Assembly (NCBI GenBank): GCA_965224745.1
Contig: CBDCZY010000010.1
Span: 372,001 to 436,000, forward strand
DNA: 64,000 nt
Reading direction: 5' to 3'
From: CBDCZY01 sp965224745
GTDB taxonomy: Bacteria; Pseudomonadota; Gammaproteobacteria; Methylococcales; Methylomonadaceae
The notes under the pieces are model-generated. The model did no database searches. It was not told the DNA's origin and saw only the letters and a list, made by a program, of their open reading frames with translations. Shown here one piece after another: positions 1 to 8,945 of the stretch. The stretch's first letter is position 1; every line of letters starts with the position of its first letter. Both the position numbers and the translations under genes were made by a program.

Positions 1-2
1 AC

Positions 3-509
3 AATCATAACCTGGATACATCAGAAGAGTTTTATTCTGAAATTATAACGACTAGAACTTATCAAGATAGGCTAGATACCCTTGAACGAGTCCGCAGTGT
101 TGGCATCAATGTTTGTTGCGGAGGCATCGTTGGTATGGGTGAAAGTAATACTGATCGAGCTAAAATGCTTATTACTTTGGCTAATATGGCAAAGCATCCG
201 GAGAGTGTGCCGATTAACATGTTAGTGCAAGTGGAAGGAACTCCACTGATGGGAACAGATCAACTGGATCCTATTGTTTTTGTAAAAATGATCGCTGTGA
301 CGAGAATATTGATGCCACAATCAAGAGTCAGGTTATCAGCGGGTAGAACTGATATGAGCGATGAAATGCAGGCGCTCTGCTTCTTTGCCGGAGCCAACTC
401 GATTTTTTATGGTGAAAAGTTACTAACAACCGATAATCCTTTAGCCAATCAAGACAAACAACTTTTTAAGCGGTTGGGTTTGCAGTTTGATAGTCAATCA
501 CATGCCTAA
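3..509 (+). CDS. bioB: Biotin synthase BioB, C-terminal part (truncated by window edge)
   Basis: Biotin synthase is the radical-SAM enzyme that inserts sulfur into dethiobiotin, the last step of biotin synthesis. The frame is open from the window edge, so the N-terminal CxxxCxxC cluster motif is outside. What is visible is the family-typical run beginning NHNLDTSEEFY, then ITTRTYQDRLDTLE and VCCGGIVGMGE, then the SAGRTDM stretch and the C-terminal FFAGANSIFYGEKLLTT segment. An internal ATG at 135 is not the start, because the conserved protein continues upstream of it. Its stop overlaps the next gene by 8 bp, so it is the first visible gene of a bioB-F-H-C-D operon. Identification is firm. 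Confidence 0.96.
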   Translation, partial: NHNLDTSEEFYSEIITTRTYQDRLDTLERVRSVGINVCCGGIVGMGESNTDRAKMLITLANMAKHPESVPINMLVQVEGTPLMGTDQLDPIVFVKMIAVTRILMPQSRVRLSAGRTDMSDEMQALCFFAGANSIFYGEKLLTTDNPLANQDKQLFKRLGLQFDSQSHA

Positions 510-1671
510 TCCCTGGACTGACTTACGAACAAATCTAATCAAGATAAAACAGCAAGGGCTATATCGACAACGTAACATTATTGAAAGCGCTGAAGGTATT
601 CGTATCAAAGTCCAGGGTAAAACCCTGGTCAATTTTTGTAGTAACGATTACCTTGGGTTAGCGCAAGACAGCGATATCAAAAAAGCTTTCCAGAGAGCTA
701 TAGACCACTACGGGGTAGGGAGTGGTTCGGCCCATTTGGTCTCAGGACACCACTATGTACACCAGTCTTTGGAAGAAGCTCTAGCTGCGTTTACAGGACG
801 AGAGCGGGCGTTAGTTTTTTCTACTGGCTATATGGCCAATTTAGGTGTCATTACTGCATTAATGGGGAAGGGTGACGCGGTCTTTGAAGATCGTTTAAAT
901 CATGCCTCATTAATCGATGGGGGGCTCCATAGCGGGGCACTTTTTAAGCGGTTTCGACATGGCGATATCGAACACTTAGAGCAACGACTGACAGTCTCGA
1001 AGGCATCCAGAAAGCTTATCGTCTCCGACGGTATTTTCAGCATGGATGGCGATGCTGCACCCTTAAAAGAACTCGCTGAAACAGCTCGCTGTCATGATGC
1101 TTATTTGATGGTTGATGATGCTCACGGCTTGGGCGTTTTAGGTAAGGAAGGTAAAGGAACGCTACAAAGCCAACGATGCAGTGTTGACGATGTGCCTATT
1201 TTGATGGGTACATTTGGGAAGGCGTTTGGAACCTTTGGCGCTTTTATAGCGGGAGCTGAGGTATTAATCGAAACTTTACTGCAAACAGCAAGAACTTATA
1301 TTTATACCACAGCTTTGCCTCCAGCTTTAGCGGTCGCTACCGAGACCAGCTTAGTCAAGGTTATTCATGAAGACTGGCGGCGTGAGAAGTTGCAGCTATT
1401 GATTAATCAATTTAGGGCAGGAGCTTCACAATTAGGACTTGCTGTAACGGACTCGTGCAGCCCTATCCAACCCATTGTGGTGCAGGATTGTATGAAAGCT
1501 GTAAAAATGAGCGAAGCTTTACAGCAACAAGGTTTTTTCGTTGCCGCAATTAGACCGCCAACCGTACCTGTCAACAGCTCCAGACTAAGAATTACGCTAT
1601 CAGCCTTGCATCAAGAATCTGATGTCAACCAATTGCTGGATGCGCTTGACCAAGCTAATTTGCAAGCTTAA
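502..1671 (+). CDS. bioF: 8-amino-7-oxononanoate synthase BioF
   Basis: BioF is a PLP-dependent enzyme that condenses pimeloyl-ACP with alanine to give 8-amino-7-oxononanoate (KAPA). At about 389 aa it has normal family length. Visible motifs are FCSNDYLGLA near the N-terminus, GSGSAHLVSGHH, the PLP-contacting VDDAHGLGVLG and the PLP-lysine segment TFGKAFGTFGAF at about residue 240. I chose the ATG at 502 rather than the upstream TTG at 487, because the family begins close to MPNPW and the ATG overlaps the bioB stop in normal operon fashion. The stop codon overlaps the bioH start (TAATG). It acts in the cytoplasm. Confidence 0.96.
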   Translation: MPNPWTDLRTNLIKIKQQGLYRQRNIIESAEGIRIKVQGKTLVNFCSNDYLGLAQDSDIKKAFQRAIDHYGVGSGSAHLVSGHHYVHQSLEEALAAFTGRERALVFSTGYMANLGVITALMGKGDAVFEDRLNHASLIDGGLHSGALFKRFRHGDIEHLEQRLTVSKASRKLIVSDGIFSMDGDAAPLKELAETARCHDAYLMVDDAHGLGVLGKEGKGTLQSQRCSVDDVPILMGTFGKAFGTFGAFIAGAEVLIETLLQTARTYIYTTALPPALAVATETSLVKVIHEDWRREKLQLLINQFRAGASQLGLAVTDSCSPIQPIVVQDCMKAVKMSEALQQQGFFVAAIRPPTVPVNSSRLRITLSALHQESDVNQLLDALDQANLQA

Positions 1672-2447
1672 TGGGTAACCCTCATTATGATGTTGACGGT
1701 CGTGGTGCGTCACTGGTATTGCTCTCAGGTTGGGGAATGCACCATGGGGTTCTCAGCGGTCTATCCCAACAATTGAAAGAGCATTACCAAGTCATTCTTA
1801 TCGATTTACCTGGACATGGGCGAAGCGATACTATCGATCCTTACACTTCGGAAACAGTCATTGCAGCTATTTTAGCGGAAGCGCCAACAGAACCTTGTTG
1901 TTGGATTGGTTGGTCACTAGGAGGAAACCTGGCATTGGAAATTGCCAGTCGTTATCCAAATCGAGTTAGTGCATTGTGCCTGATGGCTTGTAATCCTTGT
2001 TTTATGGCTCAAGCTGACTGGCCAGGGGTAGCTGAGAGCCAAGTTCAGAGCTTGCGTCAAGATCTTTTGAAAAACACTGAAGCTGCGTTATTGCGTTTTA
2101 TAGCGTTTCAATTCCAGGGTTTGACAAACGTAAAAAAAAATATACATCGCTTTAAAGAAAACTGGTCTCAACAAAAAGCGCCGGATATTAAAGTTTTAAT
2201 AAAAGCGCTACAACTTCTGGAAGAGATGGATTTAAGGAATAACCTAAAGCAATTACAGATGCCTGCCACAATGTTCCTTGGTTCTGATGATCGGCTGGTG
2301 CCCTGTCAAATAGCCGACCGGATAAGACAACTGAATCCGCTTGTTCAATTCAAGATTATTCATGGTGCTGGGCATGCGCTTTTTTTTAGTCATCAAGCGG
2401 AAGTTGCCCAAACTATTGTTAATTTTTTTCATAGCAATTCATCCTGA
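1671..2447 (+). CDS. bioH: Pimeloyl-ACP methyl ester carboxylesterase BioH
   Basis: BioH is an alpha/beta hydrolase that removes the methyl group from pimeloyl-ACP methyl ester, ending the BioC-started disguise of the pimelate chain. The 258-aa protein shows the oxyanion region LLSGWGMHHGV, the nucleophile elbow GWSLGGN, an acidic residue in LGSDDRLVP and the catalytic histidine in HGAGHALFFSH. This triad order (Ser, Asp, His) fits the fold. The start codon overlaps the bioF stop by 1 bp, and bioC follows after 2 bp, so translation is probably coupled. Its position between bioF and bioC settles the function among many similar hydrolases. Confidence 0.94.
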   Translation: MGNPHYDVDGRGASLVLLSGWGMHHGVLSGLSQQLKEHYQVILIDLPGHGRSDTIDPYTSETVIAAILAEAPTEPCCWIGWSLGGNLALEIASRYPNRVSALCLMACNPCFMAQADWPGVAESQVQSLRQDLLKNTEAALLRFIAFQFQGLTNVKKNIHRFKENWSQQKAPDIKVLIKALQLLEEMDLRNNLKQLQMPATMFLGSDDRLVPCQIADRIRQLNPLVQFKIIHGAGHALFFSHQAEVAQTIVNFFHSNSS

Positions 2448-2449
2448 CG

Positions 2450-3238
2450 ATGGGAAAAAAACAGATTCGTTTGTCCTTTGGGTCGGCGGCTCAATCCTAT
2501 GATCAGTTTTCTGAGCTACAGCGCCAAGTTTCAGCTAAACTGACCAAAAAACTTTTTGAACAACAGCTACCAGGTCATTGGCTATTAGATTTAGGTTGTG
2601 GTACGGGTCATTTTGCAGAATTAGCATCCGCTGTACAGTTATCAGCAAAAAAGATAATAGGTTTCGATTCAGCTTTGCCCATGTTGAATTTGGCGCAAGC
2701 CAAGACTATGGCCCATAGCAGTTGTTGCTGGGTTGCTGCAGATGCTGAACAACTTCCCTTGGCTAAGAATAGTATTGATATCATTTTTTCCAGTCTGATG
2801 ATGCAATGGTGCCATAACCTTGCGACTGTTTTTTCAGAAATGAAACGGGTTATTCAGCCAGGTGGTGTGATCGCTTTTTCGACATTTGGGGTTGGAAGTT
2901 TGATGGAGTTGAAAACTGCTTGGGGCCAAGTCGATCAATATCGCCATGTCAACGATTTTCACAGCCAGGAACTGTTGGCTAATGAACTTGGTCGTGCGGG
3001 TTTAACTTTTTTTGATTGGCAGTCTGAAATGATCACTTTAAATTATCGAGAGGTCTTGCATATTTTGCAAGCCTTGAAAGGCATTGGTGCAAATGCAGTG
3101 GTTAGAGATAACAAGTATCAGAAATTGACTGGAAAAGGGCGTTTACAAGAAATGATAGCCGCTTACGAGCAATATAGACACAATGAATTGTTGCCCGTTA
3201 CCTATGAGATTATCTATGTCGTCGTTAAAGCAAAATAG
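2450..3238 (+). CDS. bioC: Malonyl-ACP O-methyltransferase BioC
   Basis: BioC methylates the free carboxyl of malonyl-ACP with S-adenosylmethionine, so that fatty-acid synthesis enzymes can extend it to pimelate. The 262-aa protein has the class I methyltransferase signature LLDLGCGTGHFAELA at about residues 45-60, the acidic loop GFDSALPML, and the BioC-type segment DIIFSSLMMQWCHNL followed by PGGVIAFSTFG. Its start lies 2 bp after the bioH stop. Its 3' end overlaps bioD by 23 bp. Context and motifs agree, so the assignment is secure. Confidence 0.95.
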   Translation: MGKKQIRLSFGSAAQSYDQFSELQRQVSAKLTKKLFEQQLPGHWLLDLGCGTGHFAELASAVQLSAKKIIGFDSALPMLNLAQAKTMAHSSCCWVAADAEQLPLAKNSIDIIFSSLMMQWCHNLATVFSEMKRVIQPGGVIAFSTFGVGSLMELKTAWGQVDQYRHVNDFHSQELLANELGRAGLTFFDWQSEMITLNYREVLHILQALKGIGANAVVRDNKYQKLTGKGRLQEMIAAYEQYRHNELLPVTYEIIYVVVKAK

Positions 3239-3920
3239 AGCGGGTAACGCTGCTGTTCGCGGTTACTTCATAACCGGTACTGATACCCACGTAGGTAAGA
3301 CTGTTGCGAGTTTAGCGTTAATGTCTTACTTGCAAAGACAGGGTCAGCGGGTTGTTGGTATGAAACCTATCGCATCCGGTTGTGTTTGGAACAACAATCA
3401 ATGGGTTAATGATGATGCTTTGAAGTTACAGCAACAATCATCTTTGAACGTTAGCTATGAGCAAGTAAATCCCTATGCATTCGAACTGCCGGTATCACCT
3501 AACATTGCTGCACAAAAATCAAACCAAGTAATTGAATTTGATCGCATTAAAGCTATTTTAGAACAGTTGCAGGAGTGCAGCGATCGAGTAGTTGTAGAAG
3601 GCGTGGGCGGATGGTTGGTTCCCATCGATAGGCATCGCACTGTTGGCGATATGGCAGCCTGTTTAAATTTGCCTGTTATTCTGATCGTTGGCTTGCAGCT
3701 TGGTTGTATCAATCATGCGGTGTTAACTTATAAGGCTATCCAACAACAAGGGGTAAATTGTAAAGGCTGGATCGCTAACCACCGTGAGACTGGTTTACTT
3801 TGTCATACAGAAGTTGTTGCAACCATAAAATATAGACTGCCCATTCCTTTGCTGGGTGAAATTCCCCTGCTTGAAGATGGTTTGGATATCAATCAAATCG
3901 ATTTGGATTTTCAGCTTTAA
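3216..3920 (+). CDS. bioD: Dethiobiotin synthetase BioD
   Basis: BioD closes the ureido ring of dethiobiotin from diaminopelargonate, CO2 and ATP. The P-loop FITGTDTHVGKTVAS is at about residue 20, followed by GMKPIASG and the later VVEGVGGWLVPI, all diagnostic. The open frame extends to an ATG at 3183, but I prefer the ATG at 3216 because homologues begin shortly before the P-loop. This still leaves a 23-bp overlap with bioC, which suggests coupling. No bioA is visible, so the gene for the preceding aminotransferase must lie elsewhere. A hairpin repeat element follows 5 bp after the stop. Confidence 0.95.
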   Translation: MSSLKQNRAGNAAVRGYFITGTDTHVGKTVASLALMSYLQRQGQRVVGMKPIASGCVWNNNQWVNDDALKLQQQSSLNVSYEQVNPYAFELPVSPNIAAQKSNQVIEFDRIKAILEQLQECSDRVVVEGVGGWLVPIDRHRTVGDMAACLNLPVILIVGLQLGCINHAVLTYKAIQQQGVNCKGWIANHRETGLLCHTEVVATIKYRLPIPLLGEIPLLEDGLDINQIDLDFQL

Positions 3921-3925
3921 GGGTA

Positions 3926-4067
3926 AGGATTCAATGATATACGAAAGTTTGACGCAGGGTTTTAGTTTGTCTTCAAGGCCTAGTAACAGGCGCATTGCAA
4001 ACTACGCAACAGTTGCTAAACGCAGAAGGTGGACAAAAAGACAAGTCTTCGTAAATTATTGAATCCT
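3926..4067 (+). repeat. MITE-like hairpin repeat, copy 1
   Basis: This non-coding 142-bp element has imperfect terminal inverted repeats: the left end AGGATTCAATGATATACGAA matches the reverse complement of the right end at 18 of 20 positions. Inside is the family core, CTTCAAGG, then a stem arm TAGTAACAG, the loop-region GGCGCATTGCAAACTACGC and the opposite arm CAGTTGCTA, then GGACAAAAAGACAAG. The core is shared with the copies near 15.3, 19.1, 27.1 and 40.3 kb. It sits 5 bp after bioD and could serve as the 3' end of the biotin operon transcript. Confidence 0.8.
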
Positions 4068-4472
4068 AGCTCCTGAGCTATAGAGTCGTGGTAGTTTGTG
4101 TTTTGCTTTACAAAGTCAATAAAGGTGGAGCTAATGCTTTGAGCAGTCCTAACAATAGTCCGGTGCAATTTACTTGCGCGCATTAATAGCAAAATAAGTA
4201 AATAGTAATTTTCTTTTCCTTATACGGAATTTTGAACAAAAATCAGTTACAATGTTTCGCGTGATGCCTATCTTTTTATTCGGGATTCTTACACGTCATA
4301 TTATTTCTTTCCATAATAAACGTTGCAAATTGTAGTTGATCACTACCCAATTTTTTCATTGCTCGTACGACGTATCGGTAAAAATGGTTGTCTATAAAGG
4401 CGAGTTCTAGCTGTAGTTTATAATGGATGAAGTAAACAAAAAACTTAAAAATATTTGTTTGGAGGTCGGTTC
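4068..4472. other. Intergenic region between the biotin and oxidase operons
   Basis: About 400 bp with no convincing reading frame. It must contain the promoter for the cytochrome oxidase operon. I could not pick out a single convincing -35/-10 pair by eye. The ribosome binding site GGAGGT at 4461-4466 lies 6 nt before the GTG start of coxB and is the strongest signal here. Confidence 0.5.
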
Positions 4473-5606
4473 GTGATAGTTGTTAAACGATTTGCCATAA
4501 CATTGTTTCTATCGATGGCCGGATTAGGGACAGTGCATGCAGAGTATAGTCTCAATATGCCAAAAGGGGTTACTCGCATCAGTCAGGATGTATACGACCT
4601 TCACATGTTGATATTGTGGATTTGTGTCGTTATCGGCCTGCTAGTCTTCGGTGCTATGTTTTATTCAATTTACCATCACCGACAGTCGAAAGGACACGTC
4701 GCAGTCCCGTTTCATGAGAATGCCAAAATTGAAATGCTATGGACGATCATCCCTTTTATTATTTTGATAGGTATGGCGATTCCAGCTACCAAAACGATGA
4801 TTGATATGGATGACACTTCTGAAGCAGACATGTCAATCAAAGTGACAGGTTATCAATGGAAATGGAAATACGAATACCTTGATGAAGACATCAGTTTTTT
4901 TAGTACGCTTGATGAAAAAAGTAATCAAGCCAGACAATTGAATTCAGGCATTGATCCTAAAACAGTCCCGAACTATCTGCTGGATGTCGATAAACCGTTA
5001 GTCGTACCGATCAATAAAAAAATCCGCTTCTTATTAACAGCTGCCGATGTTCTTCATTCCTGGTGGGTTCCAAGTTTTGGCTGGAAAAAAGATACCGTCC
5101 CTGGTTTCATTAATGAAGCCTGGACCAATATCAAAAAGCCTGGGATTTATCGAGGGCAATGCGCTGAGCTTTGCGGTAAAGATCATGCATTTATGCCTAT
5201 TGTAGTTATCGCGAAGGAGCAGGCCGATTATGAGAAGTGGGTTGAAACGCAAATTGCATCAACATCCGAAGAAGCGAAATCAGCAGACAAAGAATGGTCA
5301 GATGATGATCTTCAAGAGAAAGGCAAAGCCGTCTATTTAGCGAATTGTGCATCTTGTCATATGGAAAGTGGCGAAGGCATGCCGGGTACTTTCCCTGCGC
5401 TGGCAGGAAGTTCTGTTGTAACCGGCGATATTGACACTCAGGTTGATGTGGTTGTGAATGGGAAAGGCGCTATGATGCCTGCTTTTAATCAAATGCTTAG
5501 TGCATCAGACTTGGCAGCAGTCATCACCTATACCAGAAACGCTTTGGGCAACGAAATGAATGATTCGGTTCAACCCTCAGCCATTCAAGAATTACTTGAT
5601 AAGTGA
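4473..5606 (+). CDS. coxB: Cytochrome c oxidase subunit II with C-terminal cytochrome c domain
   Basis: Subunit II accepts electrons from cytochrome c at the CuA centre of the aa3-type terminal oxidase. The protein has a signal peptide ending at VHA-EYS, two membrane helices at about residues 40-60 and 85-105, and the CuA motif CAELCGKDHAFMP at about residue 230. A fused cytochrome c domain follows, with heme site CASCH near residue 290 and a MMPAF methionine ligand. The GTG at 4473 is chosen because GGAGGT precedes it by 6 nt; the frame itself extends to a TTG at 4455. The caa3-type fusion is common in proteobacteria. Confidence 0.95.
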   Translation: MIVVKRFAITLFLSMAGLGTVHAEYSLNMPKGVTRISQDVYDLHMLILWICVVIGLLVFGAMFYSIYHHRQSKGHVAVPFHENAKIEMLWTIIPFIILIGMAIPATKTMIDMDDTSEADMSIKVTGYQWKWKYEYLDEDISFFSTLDEKSNQARQLNSGIDPKTVPNYLLDVDKPLVVPINKKIRFLLTAADVLHSWWVPSFGWKKDTVPGFINEAWTNIKKPGIYRGQCAELCGKDHAFMPIVVIAKEQADYEKWVETQIASTSEEAKSADKEWSDDDLQEKGKAVYLANCASCHMESGEGMPGTFPALAGSSVVTGDIDTQVDVVVNGKGAMMPAFNQMLSASDLAAVITYTRNALGNEMNDSVQPSAIQELLDK

Positions 5607-5682
5607 TTGCCATTAAGCAACTTGTCAACTTAATAAATCAACTCAACCTGAGTTAAGAGTAAAACTTTAGCGAGGTAATAAA

Positions 5683-7269
5683 ATGTCAACCGTAGTGACA
5701 CCGCACGATGATCATCATGATCATGGTCCTCAGAAAGGAATTTTAAGATGGGTTTTCACCACTAACCATAAAGATATTGGCACGCTTTACCTGATGTTTG
5801 CTCTGGCCATGTTTTTTGTTGGCGGCGCCATGGCTTTGATTATTCGCGCGGAGTTGTTCGAACCTGGCTTGCAGTTTGTTGAACCGGGTTTTTTCAATTC
5901 AATGACGACCATGCATGCATTGATAATGATTTTCGGTGGTGTCATGCCGGCCTTGGTTGGGTTGGCTAACTGGATGATTCCGATGATGATTGGCGCACCG
6001 GATATGGCGCTACCCAGAATGAACAACATGAGCTTTTGGTTTTTGGTTGCAGGGGCCGGGCTGCTTTTTTCGACATTGTTTATGGAAGGCGGAGCACCTG
6101 CAGCAGGATGGACATTATATCCGCCACTTGTTTTACAGACTGGGAAAGCTTTTCCTTTTGCGATTTTTGCAGTGCATTTACTCGGTGTTTCATCCATCAT
6201 GGGTTCAATTAATATTATTGCAACCATCATGAATATGCGTGCACCTGGTATGACTTATATGAAGATGCCATTATTTGTGTGGACGTGGTTCATCACTGCT
6301 TATTTACTGATCGCAATCATGCCGGTACTGGCTGGTGGTGTGACCATGTTATTAACCGACCGTTTTTATGAAACCAGTTTTTTTGATGCTGCAGGCGGTG
6401 GTGACCCAGTGCTTTATCAACATATTTTCTGGTTTTTCGGGCATCCTGAGGTATATGTGCTTATTTTACCGACCTTTGGTATTGCTTCGACGATTATTCC
6501 TACTTTTGCCCGCAAGCCGTTGTTCGGTTACAGCTCAATGGTGTATGCAACCGCTTCAATCGCTTTTCTCTCATTTATTGTTTGGGCACATCACATGTTT
6601 ACTGTGGGTATGCCGATAGTGGGAGAGCTATTTTTTATGTATGCGACCATGCTGATTGCTGTACCAACTGGCGTCAAAGTCTTTAATTGGATTGCTACTA
6701 TGTGGCAGGGTTCCATGACCTTTGAAACGCCTATGTTATTTGCCATTGCATTCGTTGTGTTGTTCACTATAGGCGGGTTTACCGGTCTAATGATGGCTAT
6801 TGCGCCGTCAGATTTGCAATACCACGATAGCTACTTTATTGTAGCCCATTTTCATTATGTGTTGGTGCCTGGCACAGTCTTCATGTTGATAGCTGCAACC
6901 TACTATTGGTTGCCCAAGTGGACAGGAAATATGTATGATGAAAAATTGGGTAAATTACATTTCTGGTTGACCGCTATTTCTGTAAACATATTGTTTTTCC
7001 CCCAGCATTTTCTTGGCTTAGCCGGTATGCCCAGAAGAATTCCAGACTATGCGACACAATTTACTGAGTTCAACATGATTTCGAGTGTTGGCGCTTTTAT
7101 TTTTGGTTTGTCACAACTCATTTTTCTTTATGTTGTCATTAAGACGATCAGAGGAGGTGAAAAAGCAACCGATGAAGTTTGGGAAGGAGCGAAGGAATAT
7201 GGTTTGGAGTGGACTCTTCCTTCACCACCTCCTTACCACACTTTTGAAACACCACCCGAAATTAAATAA
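5683..7269 (+). CDS. coxA: Cytochrome c oxidase subunit I
   Basis: This is the catalytic subunit of the heme-copper oxidase; it carries heme a, heme a3 and CuB and pumps protons across the inner membrane. At 528 aa with about 12 membrane helices it has the usual length. Key residues are visible: WFFGHPEVYVLILP (CuB histidine and the cross-linked tyrosine), the WAHHMFTVG histidine pair for CuB, and the HFHYVLV histidines for heme a3 and heme a. The N-terminal tail has a short His/Asp-rich stretch (HDDHHDHG). An AGCGAGG ribosome binding site precedes the ATG. It belongs to the coxB-coxA-ctaG-coxC operon. Confidence 0.97.
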   Translation: MSTVVTPHDDHHDHGPQKGILRWVFTTNHKDIGTLYLMFALAMFFVGGAMALIIRAELFEPGLQFVEPGFFNSMTTMHALIMIFGGVMPALVGLANWMIPMMIGAPDMALPRMNNMSFWFLVAGAGLLFSTLFMEGGAPAAGWTLYPPLVLQTGKAFPFAIFAVHLLGVSSIMGSINIIATIMNMRAPGMTYMKMPLFVWTWFITAYLLIAIMPVLAGGVTMLLTDRFYETSFFDAAGGGDPVLYQHIFWFFGHPEVYVLILPTFGIASTIIPTFARKPLFGYSSMVYATASIAFLSFIVWAHHMFTVGMPIVGELFFMYATMLIAVPTGVKVFNWIATMWQGSMTFETPMLFAIAFVVLFTIGGFTGLMMAIAPSDLQYHDSYFIVAHFHYVLVPGTVFMLIAATYYWLPKWTGNMYDEKLGKLHFWLTAISVNILFFPQHFLGLAGMPRRIPDYATQFTEFNMISSVGAFIFGLSQLIFLYVVIKTIRGGEKATDEVWEGAKEYGLEWTLPSPPPYHTFETPPEIK

Positions 7270-7286
7270 CCAGATGCCTACAAACC

Positions 7287-7311
7287 CTACCCTTTCAGTG
7301 TGAAAGGGTAG
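7287..7311 (+). terminator. Intercistronic perfect hairpin after coxA
   Basis: CTACCCTTTCA and TGAAAGGGTAG form an 11-bp perfect stem around a 3-nt loop (GTG), 17 bp after the coxA stop. No T-run follows, so it is unlikely to be a strong intrinsic terminator. It could reduce read-through or protect the 3' end of the coxA message, which would allow coxA to be expressed above the downstream assembly genes. The role is inferred. Confidence 0.5.
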
Positions 7312-7326
7312 AGTCTTAACAACATA

Positions 7327-7425
7327 ATGGACACCAACAAAAAAAACATTCTGACAGTAGTCGTTTTGGTCGCTATTGCGATCGGGATCTATGTATTTCA
7401 GATTTTTAAAGTTTTCGGTAAATGA
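7327..7425 (+). CDS. Small membrane protein between coxA and ctaG
   Basis: A 32-codon frame encodes MDTNKKN followed by a single hydrophobic helix (ILTVVVLVAIAIGIYVFQIF) and a short basic tail ending VFGK. Its TGA overlaps the ATG of ctaG (ATGA), which argues for real, coupled translation. Tiny one-helix proteins in the same place in cox operons of other proteobacteria are annotated as small cytochrome oxidase assembly or accessory proteins. I infer the same role here. No clear ribosome binding site precedes it, which lowers confidence. Confidence 0.6.
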   Translation: MDTNKKNILTVVVLVAIAIGIYVFQIFKVFGK

Positions 7426-7979
7426 CGCTAGATAATCAAGATCGAAAAAATTCAACGCTGGTGATCAAGCTTGTAAGCATAACGCTGATAATGTTCGGGT
7501 TTGGTTTCTTGTTAGTGCCGATCTATAATGTTTTTTGCGATATTACAGGGCTCAACGGAAAAACAAGCGCTGGTGCAATCGCCGAAGCCAATTTGAATTA
7601 TCAGGTAGATTCGAACCGTCTAATTACCGTAGAATTTGTTGCTTCTACTAACGAGCAAACGCCACTTGATTTTTTCCCTATAGTAAAGAAGATGAAAATT
7701 CGTCCGGGAAAAATCTATACCGTTGAGTACCAAGCAGAAAACCTTACTTCCGATCACTTGGTTGCGCAAGCAATACCGAGTGTGACGCCCGGTTTAGCTG
7801 CAGAATATTTTAAAAAGATAGAATGTTTTTGTTTTGATGAACAGGTTTTTCGACCTTCAGAAAAAAAGGAAATGCCCGTTCGGTTTGTGGTTAATCCAAA
7901 TTTACCTAAGCGCTATAAAACAGTAACGCTGTCTTACACATTTTTTGATATTACGGATACGAAAGATAACAAATCGTAA
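7422..7979 (+). CDS. ctaG: Cytochrome c oxidase assembly protein CtaG/Cox11
   Basis: Cox11-type proteins deliver copper to the CuB site of subunit I. The 185-aa protein has one N-terminal membrane helix at about residues 13-33 (LVSITLIMFGFGFLLVPIYN) and a periplasmic domain. Family signatures are YNVFCDITGLNGKT and the copper-binding pair in IECFCFDEQ, followed by a MPVRFVVNP segment. Its start overlaps the preceding 32-aa frame, and coxC follows 13 bp later. Placement between coxA and coxC is the standard arrangement. Confidence 0.95.
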   Translation: MTLDNQDRKNSTLVIKLVSITLIMFGFGFLLVPIYNVFCDITGLNGKTSAGAIAEANLNYQVDSNRLITVEFVASTNEQTPLDFFPIVKKMKIRPGKIYTVEYQAENLTSDHLVAQAIPSVTPGLAAEYFKKIECFCFDEQVFRPSEKKEMPVRFVVNPNLPKRYKTVTLSYTFFDITDTKDNKS

Positions 7980-7992
7980 AGAGGAAGGGTAT

Positions 7993-8862
7993 ATGTCTAC
8001 GAAAGATCAATATTACATCCCGCATAAAGCAACTTGGCCGGTAATCGGCACCATAGGGGCTATGATATTACTTGCCGGTTTTGCTAATTCTTTGAACGGT
8101 TCGCCAATTGGTACGCCCATGATGCTGGTTGGTTTTTTAACATTTTTAGTCATGTTGTTCGGTTGGTTTAGTCTACAAGCTATTGAAAGTGAGAGTGGCA
8201 TGTATAACCACCAAGTAGGTATTTCCTATCGAATGGGCATGCTTTGGTTTATTTTCTCTGAAGTCATGTTCTTTGCGGTCTTTTTTGGGTCGCTTTGGTA
8301 TACCCGAAACTTATCGGTTCCTTGGTTGGGAGGTGAAGGTTTTGGTCCGGGTCGTTCTACCAATGAAATTTTATGGCCTAATTTTGAAGCAATGTGGCCA
8401 ACCAACGGGCCGGGGAGTATTGGTGGTGATTTTATTTCCATGGGTCCATGGGGCCTGCCTCTATTGAACACCATTATCTTGCTGACCAGCAGTATTACGG
8501 TGACATGGGCGCATCATGCCTTATTGCATAATGATCGCCGTGAGCTTATTAAATGGTTAATTGCTACCGTTGGTCTTGGTTTTACTTTTGTGGGTTTGCA
8601 AGCGTTGGAATATTATGAGGCATACTCAGAATTGGGTTTGACCCTGGGATCAGGTATTTATGGTTCTACTTTTTTTATGCTGACAGGATTCCATGGTTTA
8701 CACGTGACGATAGGTGCGACCATTTTGTCGGTCATTCTTTTCAGGAGTTGGAAAGGTCATTTCAGTTCCGATAACCATTTCGCCTTTGAAGCAGCTGCAT
8801 GGTACTGGCATTTTGTCGATGTGGTCTGGTTGGGCTTGTTTATTTTTGTCTATTGGTTATAG
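7993..8862 (+). CDS. coxC: Cytochrome c oxidase subunit III
   Basis: Subunit III is a seven-helix integral membrane subunit that stabilises subunit I and supports proton uptake. The 289-aa protein includes the conserved glutamate motif FIFSEVMFFAVFF at about residue 90, a GFHGLHVTIG segment and a C-terminal WYWHFVDVVWLGLFIFVYWL stretch typical of the family. I chose the ATG at 7993, preceded by GAGGAAGGG, over the earlier in-frame start at 7945, because homologues begin near this point. It is the last gene of the oxidase operon and converges with ctaB. Confidence 0.96.
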   Translation: MSTKDQYYIPHKATWPVIGTIGAMILLAGFANSLNGSPIGTPMMLVGFLTFLVMLFGWFSLQAIESESGMYNHQVGISYRMGMLWFIFSEVMFFAVFFGSLWYTRNLSVPWLGGEGFGPGRSTNEILWPNFEAMWPTNGPGSIGGDFISMGPWGLPLLNTIILLTSSITVTWAHHALLHNDRRELIKWLIATVGLGFTFVGLQALEYYEAYSELGLTLGSGIYGSTFFMLTGFHGLHVTIGATILSVILFRSWKGHFSSDNHFAFEAAAWYWHFVDVVWLGLFIFVYWL

Positions 8863-8945
8863 AATTTATGCCGCTAGTACAGAACAAATTGTTCTTCTAA
8901 ATTGAAGCTAGGATCATGCTCCAAAAAGAATAATTTTAGTGTGAT

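Noticed and set aside
8881..8895. AGAACAA-A-TTGTTCT palindrome between coxC and ctaB
   Set aside because: A 7-bp stem with a 1-nt loop and no T-run is too small to call a terminator or operator.
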